Shown here: positions 59,801 through 64,000 of the stretch, in pieces | How the letters are laid out: every line of letters starts with the position of its first letter | How positions within the stretch are numbered: position 1 is the first letter of the stretch | Assembly (NCBI GenBank): GCA_013396915.1 | Contig: VWZL01000877.1 | Coordinates: 439,323-503,322 of the forward strand | Length of the DNA: 64,000 nt | Origin: Stercorarius parasiticus | Taxonomy: Eukaryota; Chordata; Aves; Charadriiformes; Stercorariidae | Direction: 5' to 3' | Translations under genes and position numbers: made by a program | Notes under the pieces: generated by a model | Told to the model about the DNA's origin: nothing | Database searches by the model: none | Seen by the model: only the letters and a program-made list of their open reading frames with translations

Positions 59801-62605
59801 AAGAAAGTCTCCTTGGTTGCAACACATGGTATGGTCTGAGCCACAAGTTGGTGATACGTGACTATGTGGTGGCTCATTGAAAAGGACCAGACTTAATACC
59901 AGAAGAAGGATTGATTCCATACTCTGGCTGGGTTGTGAGAATTTGGACTGGGAGACAATGGTGCCCTACAAGAAGACTTTTACTTTCCTCCCAGCTTTTA
60001 AAAGTATGTGACTGGGTGTGGGAAGAAAAGTCTGAGTATAGTGTTTGAAAACTAAAACTTTAGCAACTGAAGTCACTGATAGTCCGTATACTTAAAATAT
60101 ACCCTTGCTTAAAATATAGTTGTAAAATATGCTGTGCTTATTCAAGAACAGTTGTGTGTCAAGGTTGCTTCGTTAAAGTGTGAGATTGGGGTAGGGCAGA
60201 AAGAAGGGTTGCTGAAAGTATATGGTGTGTTGGGCTGGTAAAAGCCCAAGGGTAAATTTCTCAGGAAAAGATAAGTTCACAAAGTAACAGAGAAAGAAGA
60301 TGACTGTAAGATGTGCATTAAAGAGTGGTACAAACAGGTAGCACAGATGTGCCTTATCCAGAATGGGCTCCCTGCTTTCTTTTGCCTGCTGCCCTCTGGC
60401 CGATGTGTAGCTTAAATAGCCTGTCTTTGGAAGAGTGGAATGGTAAAAACAAGCTTTTCATTGCGAGTTGACCACATCTTAGATCTTTCCTTTCTCTGCC
60501 TTCTTTCCTCTCTAAAATAAAACTAAACTCAGGCTTTTTAGTGAGAGCAAAAATAGTGTGCAAAAGAGACTACTGATTGTTATTTTTTAGACCAAAGGGA
60601 CCATGGTGTTGTTTCAATGCCTGCATGTCCAGTTACTGTTGGAACTATTCATTAGTATTCACTGGCTCAGCTTTGCACAGGGGACTGGACCAGATGACTT
60701 CCAGAGGTTACCTTTCAACATAAACTGTTCTATGACTTGTGAGCATCCACTGAGGCAAAAATATGTATTCCTAAAGCTATAATAAACCATGTCTCATTTA
60801 TGTCACTTTCCCCACCCCCAAGATTCATTATAACTAGTTCTCCACTCCATAAACCCTCTTTTTTGGAAATACCAGGTGATGCTTACTTCAAATTCTGTAT
60901 TAAATGGCTGAAACTAGAATACCAAAGACTAGAAACTTAAAATGTTGAATTTTGTTTTTTCTTCACCCTTTTTATTTAAAGGCAGAAGGATAAGATGTTC
61001 TGCTCCTTTGTGGTTTTGTTTTAGTTTTTTTCTCTTAACCTGTCCAGAAGACAGTCTTGTACATATCCAGTAAACATGCAGAATTGCTGTTTAAAACAAA
61101 ATTGTAGGCTTAAAGACTTTGTTGGTGTTATAGTCAATATAGACTAGATCTTGTTCATGTCACTTGTTCTTCAATAGTGTCTTATTAGTCAGAGATGCCA
61201 GGGAACATGCTTCAGTGGAGAGGAGATGTGATGATGACTGTCTACCACCTGAAGTCTTTTCTAAAACAGCCTGCATTTTTCAGCTTTGAAAAAATAGTGG
61301 TGTTCCTTTCAGATTGATCCCATTGGGTTTATTAGCTCTAACGGCGTATATGAAAGTTTGCTTGTCTATAACAAACTTCTCTTTCCAGGGGAGTGATAGG
61401 TACATCGTATCTAGTGACACCAGAGCACAGCTGAAATTTCTTGAAAAGCTTGATCACCTAGAAAAGCAGAGAAAGGCTGAGGAGGAACGTGAAATGTTGC
61501 TTCGAGCAGTCAAGGTAAGAACTTCACAAGTAAGGTTGTCCTTTAGACTGGGGAACTTCTTCAGGTTTCTCCTATTTCTGCTTTAAATGTAACCATTAAG
61601 CCTGTAACTGGAAATCCATGATGTTTAGGATAGCCTAGGCTATACAGAAGAGGATTTTAGCTTTTTACATTTGTTAAAAAAAAAAAAAAGCAGGAGTTCT
61701 TTCAGATGTGTGGTGGTGTGAACTTCTTTTGAGATTATTCCTACCATTCAAAATGAAATGAAAGAACTATTCACATAGCTGTAAATGTCCTTCCTGGCTC
61801 TAAAATTGGTGTGTCTTTCTCCATATCTCTGTATATGGCACAGTTTGAAAATATGGTTGAGCTGTGCTTGTTCAAGCTGGCGACTGGTGAGATCCACCAC
61901 CCTGCCAGATGTATTTTTCTGTAGTCAGATCAGAGGGCTAGCCTTGGAGCTGGTATCCTCGCATCTGCAAACCCCTGCTAGAACAGAATAAGTACCCTTC
62001 TTCCCCCTTCCCTCCCCTCAAGAACAGAGGGAGGGGGAGGAGGGACGGGGGACCAAAAAAAAGGAAAATCAGTAGATGTTTCTCCATCAGATGTGACTTG
62101 ATCATCTTCTGTTTGTTGGGTTTTTTTGGTTTTGTTTCAAACTGAATTCTGGAGCCCCATGGGTGAAAATCTAATCTAGACTTGAAAGAATTGTGTTGTA
62201 CTTGCACGAGTACGACTCCCTTTCTTTTCTATACTTCCTGTCCTTTTTAAGTGTCTGCTGCTGACATGAACAACATCATGCCTAGACTGGACCTGACTGA
62301 CAGCGTTAGCATCATTTTCAGCTTAATCTTGCTTCAGGCTAGAGCAGAGGCAGCCGGCCCAGATGAGGAGGGGGGTTGTGCGTATGTGCGTGGAGGGGGA
62401 GGGAAGCCAGTCTGGATTGAGGCATTCACCCCTGGAGCTAAATCTTTCAATCACCAGAGAAAATTGTCATTTATTAAATATTTAACGGATACGATGCTGT
62501 TTGGATGCCAGTAACTTCTATTCAATCTTTTTCCTCTTCCTTTGGTAGAGCCGTTCCAGTAAAGATGATCCAGAGCAACTGCAGTTAAAGCAGAAAGTGA
62601 AAGAG
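29727..62605 (+). CDS. TAF4B: TAF4B, TFIID subunit 4b (12 visible exons, both ends incomplete)
   Basis: TAF4B is a TFIID subunit in the nucleus. Its histone fold pairs with TAF12, and in vertebrates it is enriched in gonads, where it supports follicle growth and spermatogonial maintenance. Joining 12 exons gives 649 complete codons with no stop and every junction in phase. Residue numbers start at the first complete codon. Residues 1-141 are a Thr/Ser/Pro-rich region opening TVLIRSSNGQLMLVSQQ. About 142-235 is the TAFH/NHR1 domain (MLENVKKCKNFLATLIKLAS; LKSSPQPYLVPFLKKSMLAL). About 236-450 is a low-complexity linker. At 454-475 comes SILKQITLPGNKILSLQASP. From 488 runs the conserved TAF4 carboxyl region with the histone fold (RDEDDINDVTSMAGVNLNEE; ELNSDVVNLISHATQERLRG), then a charged helix to 649. 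The linker and residues such as VVQQPSG favour TAF4B over TAF4. The amino terminus is in the gap, and the carboxyl terminus lies beyond the window. Confidence 0.96.
29876..30607. other. TAF4B intron 2
   Basis: About 730 bp of unique sequence. An A-rich stretch lies at 30120-30150. It closes with a T-rich tract and an AAG acceptor (ttttttttttaag). Nothing else is recognised. Confidence 0.6.
30608..30715 (+). CDS. TAF4B: TAF4B exon 3
   Basis: Thirty-six codons in phase 0 at both ends: NSGTQLLKKVAATSVKPLSQ, then TTNAVASTVQPPAVIQ. The donor is CAG/gtaggt. The block NSxxQLLKKVAxTxVKxLxQ corresponds to NSSSQLIKKVAVTPVKKLAQ in mammalian TAF4B. The acceptor uses AAG rather than the commoner CAG. Confidence 0.92.
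30716..34905. other. TAF4B intron 3
   Basis: About 4.2 kb without a recognisable exon, RNA gene or interspersed repeat. A 130-codon antisense open frame at 32983-33375 is proline- and serine-rich at one end, matches nothing known to me and is within chance length. Confidence 0.5.
34906..35073 (+). CDS. TAF4B: TAF4B exon 4
   Basis: Fifty-six codons in phase 0, with acceptor tttcttttcag and donor ACA/gtaagg. The product is Thr/Val/Ala/Pro-rich (PAAATASVTTVTAVKPSSTG, later KAEGTTVAQTSAST). This is the variable segment between the amino-terminal block and TAFH. Support is the open frame joined in phase to both neighbours and the good splice sites. Confidence 0.9.
35074..35179. other. TAF4B intron 4 (106 bp)
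   Basis: The shortest intron seen, with an A-run right after the donor (gtaaggaaaaaaaaa) and acceptor ttccacgctag. Confidence 0.85.
35180..35302 (+). CDS. TAF4B: TAF4B exon 5, first half of TAFH domain
   Basis: Forty-one codons: EMLENVKKCKNFLATLIKLA, then SSGPQAPEMGQNVKNLVQNL and L. This is the first part of the TAFH/NHR1 helical domain, a peptide-binding module shared with the ETO/RUNX1T1 family, and it is nearly identical to mammalian TAF4B. The donor is TTG/gtgaga. Confidence 0.96.
35303..37461. other. TAF4B intron 5
   Basis: About 2.2 kb of unique sequence. A short C-run lies near 35482. No exon or interspersed repeat was recognised. Confidence 0.55.
37462..37551 (+). CDS. TAF4B: TAF4B exon 6, second part of TAFH domain
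   Basis: Thirty codons in phase 0: EAKIEPEEFTKKLYIELKSS, then PQPYLVPFLK. The acceptor is tttcctcttag and the donor AAG/gtaagt. It matches DAKIEAEEFTRKLYVELKSS of mammalian TAF4B. Confidence 0.96.
37552..40846. other. TAF4B intron 6
   Basis: About 3.3 kb with no recognisable exon, RNA gene or interspersed repeat. It is unique sequence ending in the strong acceptor ggtttttcttctag. Confidence 0.55.
40847..41431 (+). CDS. TAF4B: TAF4B exon 7, end of TAFH and low-complexity linker
   Basis: The largest exon, 195 codons in phase 0. It opens KSMLALRQLMPNAQSFIQQC (the last TAFH helix), then becomes Thr/Ser/Val/Ala/Pro-rich. A loose motif centred on K-P-V/L recurs: IKPVLAS, VKPKPVP, VKPVFTS, AKPLLIS, LKPVIGT. 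It ends SIKISQPNS...QQVVKVKQL, matching VQIKLAQPGP...AVQVKQL. Biased composition leaves two other long frames open over the same bases (40903-41361 sense, 40885-41238 antisense). These are shadows. Confidence 0.95.
45229..45273 (+). repeat. 15-bp direct repeat, 30-bp period
   Basis: TTTCAAACACTGCCT occurs at 45229-45243 and again at 45259-45273. The second copy is followed by a further shared ATGTT. It looks like a small local duplication. Confidence 0.7.
45372..45406 (+). repeat. 16-bp direct repeat, 19-bp period
   Basis: TTTTGTGAATGTGGGA occurs at 45372-45387 and at 45391-45406, separated by CAC. Both are exact. Confidence 0.8.
46457..46474 (+). repeat. A18 homopolymer
   Basis: Eighteen consecutive A in intron 7. 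No adjoining retrotransposed gene body was recognised, so it is not called a poly(A) tail. Confidence 0.9.
46616..46751 (+). CDS. TAF4B: TAF4B exon 8
   Basis: Forty-five codons plus one base. The acceptor is cttccag/GTA and the donor GCAG/gtacag. The product is VVQQPSGTIVKQVSTLPQPT, then a segment ending KRMPLNTLVQTNQFPA. It matches VVQQPSG...KTMPVNTIIPTSQFPP of mammalian TAF4B. The leftover G joins GT of the next exon to give glycine. Confidence 0.94.
46752..47363. other. TAF4B intron 8
   Basis: About 610 bp. It contains a micro-exon-like segment at 47089-47107 with strong splice-site matches. Nothing else is recognised. Confidence 0.6.
47089..47107 (+). other. Cryptic 19-nt micro-exon-like segment
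   Basis: Preceded by a long pyrimidine tract ending tttaacag and followed by gtgagt, both good splice signals. At 19 nt its inclusion would shift the frame and reach TAA inside visible exon 9. Mammalian TAF4B has no insertion here. It may be an unused decoy or a nonsense-mediated-decay switch. Confidence 0.3.
47364..47469 (+). CDS. TAF4B: TAF4B exon 9
   Basis: Starts in phase 1 (two bases finish the glycine codon) and ends in phase 2 (AG). The 34 complete codons read SILKQITLPGNKILSLQASP, then VQKAKIKENGATSF. SILKQITLPGNKILSLQASP is identical to the block I recall in mammalian TAF4B. The acceptor is ttttattttag and the donor CAG/gtaaca. Confidence 0.96.
47836..47954 (+). other. TAF4B: Candidate alternative (poison) exon
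   Basis: A 119-nt segment follows a strong acceptor (ctctgttttttacag) and precedes a donor-like AAAG/gtgaaa. After the AG left by exon 9, the frame stays open: RPPDSIELLLGLTGNNLSKA, then LCWITKSFISSSYELLPVRK. Its length is not a multiple of three, and joining to exon 10 soon hits TAA. Inclusion would therefore truncate TAF4B before the histone fold. No mammalian counterpart is known to me. Confidence 0.3.
49315..49350 (+). repeat. A-rich low-complexity tract
   Basis: A run of 16 A, a C, then nine A and a CCAAACAAAC-type continuation, preceded by a C-run (ccccacccccc). It resembles the decayed tail of an old insertion, but no element body is recognisable. Confidence 0.6.
52895..52900 (+). promoter_or_regulatory. 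TAF4B: NAGNAG tandem splice acceptor (TAGTAG)
   Basis: Two acceptors lie three bases apart. Use of the second (exon start 52901) makes AG+A = Arg and the conserved SFRDEDD. Use of the first (52898) inserts one Ser, giving SFSRDEDD. Both keep the frame. Confidence 0.7.
52901..53070 (+). CDS. TAF4B: TAF4B exon 10, start of histone-fold region
   Basis: One base completes Arg, then 56 codons and one trailing G: DEDDINDVTSMAGVNLNEEN, then ACILATNSEFIGTVIRSCAD, EPFLSSEVLRKKILNI. This is the most conserved part of the TAF4 family and holds the first helices of the histone fold that binds TAF12. The donor is ATAG/gtgaga. The start at 52901 is chosen because it restores the family sequence FRDEDD. 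Confidence 0.97.
53071..55775. other. TAF4B intron 10
   Basis: About 2.7 kb. A GC-richer patch at about 54930-55330 carries a 145-codon antisense open frame of unknown character. No known repeat was recognised. Confidence 0.5.
55776..55906 (+). CDS. TAF4B: TAF4B exon 11, histone-fold region
   Basis: Two bases finish glycine, then 43 codons: KRHDIMELNSDVVNLISHAT, then QERLRGLLEKLTVIAQHRVS and THK. It matches KKHDITELNSDAVNLISQAT of mammalian TAF4B. The acceptor is gcttccacag and the donor AAG/gtaaag. Confidence 0.97.
57445..57506 (+). repeat. Compound TA/CATA microsatellite
   Basis: About 62 bases of alternating TATATA, CATACATA and CACACA units. Likely polymorphic. Confidence 0.9.
60678..60738 (+). 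repeat. Old CR1 3' end scrap, sense
   Basis: The segment ggactggaccagatgacttc, then cagaggttacc and aaactgttctatgact, follows the order of a CR1 terminus (ggactagatgatctccagaggtccc...ttctatgatt) with many changes. Only about 60 bases remain. Confidence 0.7.
61389..61514 (+). CDS. TAF4B: TAF4B exon 12
   Basis: Forty-two codons in phase 0: GSDRYIVSSDTRAQLKFLEK, then LDHLEKQRKAEEEREMLLRA and VK. It matches SENYILCSDTRSQLKFLEKL...LEEREMLLKAAK of mammalian TAF4B. It begins the charged helical segment. The acceptor is ctctttccag and the donor AAG/gtaaga. Confidence 0.97.
61515..62548. other. TAF4B intron 12
   Basis: About 1 kb of unique sequence with a run of about 13 A near 61677-61689. The 62251-62514 open frame has no known match. 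Confidence 0.55.
62549..62605 (+). CDS. TAF4B: TAF4B exon 13 (last visible)
   Basis: Nineteen codons in phase 0: SRSSKDDPEQLQLKQKVKE, against SRSNKEDPEQLRLKQKAKE in mammalian TAF4B. The acceptor is tttggtag and the donor GAG/gtagga. The expected continuation (LQQLELAQIQHRDANLTALA in mammals) is not found in the remaining 1.4 kb, so the gene continues past the window. Confidence 0.95.
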
Positions 62606-63397
62606 GTAGGACTTTCCCGTTACCATGCTTGCCTTTGTGTGTTGAGGGAAGGTTGGCAGCCCTGTCCTGGCAATTAGGTCAGGGTTTATTTTGCTGCTAC
62701 ATACCATTTGCAGAGGCCTTGGGGAAGGACAGGAACTGCCACAGGCAAGGGCAGTGCTTCAAATGAGGTCAATGAATTATGAGCTCTCTTTTTTAACATT
62801 TTATTTTTGTAGTTTCAGTCCTGTCTAGAAACGGTCCTTTGTAAACGGCAGCAGTACACTTCGCAGGAATATAATGTGGGATTAGAAAAAAAAAAGAAAC
62901 TTTGAGATTTAGCATCTGGGACTGTACAATAGGCTACATTTTTCCAGGGTAATTGTTCGTTTTGTAAATCTGATACTGCTTATAATTCTTTGGCTGGGAG
63001 GCGGTACTGGGATTTAGTTTTAAATGGAAAACGCCTCTGGCTTTTAATTTTCTGGGCCCAGCAGTTTTCTGTTCTGGAATGGAGCCCTTGTTTCACACAG
63101 TTCATGTTTAGCTGCAGGGGTTTTAGTTTATAGCTTAGACTGGTTAAGCTTTTACTCCCAGAGGCCTCTGCATAGCAACTGTAGAAATCAACAAATAAGT
63201 TCATTTATGTCTGCAGCCTCCTCTCAGTAGCTGACTTTTTACATTTCCCAATATCCATTTCCTGACTTTTCTAGCCTGAGAGAAAAAAGCTCCACTAATT
63301 GGAGCTTATTTTAATTGAGCCTTAATATTGGATCTCACTGGAGTTGCCCCCAGAGCTACTGGGAACAGAATGAAATGAAAGTACCTAAGGTTGAAGA

Positions 63398-63422
63398 TGT
63401 GTGTGTGTGTGTATGTGTGTGT
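63398..63422 (+). repeat. GT microsatellite
   Basis: About 12 GT units interrupted by one TATG. Likely polymorphic. Confidence 0.9.
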
Positions 63423-63717
63423 GAAATTTTTCACTTGACCTACAGATTCTTTTCCCTGCTGAATAAATCATCAAGCCTGTTCACATTTCTGATTAAGGAT
63501 CTGACAGCAGACGATAATAAAGACAATTGAGGTGTGAGACGTGTGATACAGAGCTGAAGAAATTGGTTTCTATAGTTACTTGACTGATTTCATGCAATTT
63601 TTAAGGATCTTTGTGCTAAATGAGAGTGATTTTCTGAGCAACCTTTTTCCTTAACTGTGCCTCTTGAACTATGAAATTTGTTGTTGCTTAACATTGCTGC
63701 ACTTGGCTCCTAGGTGC

Positions 63718-63735
63718 CAGCAGCAGCAGCAGCAG
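63718..63735 (+). repeat. (CAG)6 triplet repeat
   Basis: Six exact CAG units in intron sequence, not in an open exon. Confidence 0.9.
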
Positions 63736-64000
63736 GTTATTTATGAATGCTTTAAAGGCCCTTATTGTTTGGATTAATGTAGGAGCCCAGGCAAAACAAA
63801 TGGAAATCCAGTAAAATAGTATTAGAATCAATGCTCTGGATTTGCACCGTAGTAGAAGAAATTTGTAAAATAAGAGGAGAGAGAAGGAACTTGCTTTACT
63901 ATCTATCTTTTAATTCTTTTTTTCTGCTTATAACTCCTTCTTCATGCTTACAATCTGTGAGTACAAAGTTGCCCTAAAGCCCTTCCCAGTTTGCCACTAG

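Larger units (their letters stand above)
55907..61388. other. TAF4B intron 11
   Basis: About 5.5 kb. It contains a TA/CA microsatellite (57445-57506) and a short CR1 3' scrap (60678-60738). Open frames of 123-141 codons at 56069-57266 and 138 codons at 58735-59151 match no known protein. Confidence 0.5.
62606..64000. other. Start of TAF4B intron 13
   Basis: No further exon seen. It contains a GT microsatellite (63398-63422) and six CAG units (63718-63735). Confidence 0.6.

Overview
The window looks like avian nuclear DNA. It carries several 3' fragments of CR1 non-LTR retrotransposons, the dominant interspersed repeat of bird genomes. It also has a solo retroviral LTR of a type I recognise from birds, and long introns of ordinary base composition. 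I cannot name the species. Two ambiguous bases (3943 and 15286) and a 470-base run of N (13578-14047) mark it as draft assembly.

The one clearly functional gene is TAF4B on the + strand, the gonad-enriched paralogue of the TFIID subunit TAF4. Twelve coding exons are visible between 29727 and 62605. All have canonical AG/GT borders. Joined in order they keep a single open frame of 649 complete codons, covering the Thr/Ser/Val/Pro-rich amino-terminal region, the TAFH (NHR1) domain, a long low-complexity linker, the histone-fold region and the start of the charged helix behind it. The first coding exon is not visible. It most likely lies in or next to the sequence gap inside the CpG island at about 13.0-14.5 kb, so intron 1 is about 15-16 kb. 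The last exon(s), which should hold the conserved carboxyl terminus, lie beyond 64000.

Upstream, on the same strand, are two exons of a decayed proteasome alpha-4 gene. Their residues match PSMA8 (alpha-4s, the spermatoproteasome subunit) better than PSMA7. As I recall, PSMA8 lies directly upstream of TAF4B in mammals, so this is most simply a unitary PSMA8 pseudogene left in its ancestral position. It carries a one-base deletion with an in-frame stop (688-809), and an extra A with an eroded 5' half (about 5040-5222). Only the 3' part of the gene is in the window.

Layout: 1-5222, PSMA8 relic with a CR1 in its intron. 5223-13039, intergenic with three CR1 copies. 13040-14520, CpG-island promoter with the gap. 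14521-29726, TAF4B intron 1, holding a CR1, a strong 59-nt hairpin and a complete solo LTR with a 5-bp target duplication. 29727-62605, TAF4B exons and introns. 62606-64000, start of the next intron. I found no tRNA, rRNA or CRISPR array. The points most worth following up are the PSMA8 relic, the intronic hairpin at 18304-18362, two unannotated exon-like segments flanking visible exon 9, and a NAGNAG acceptor at the histone-fold exon.
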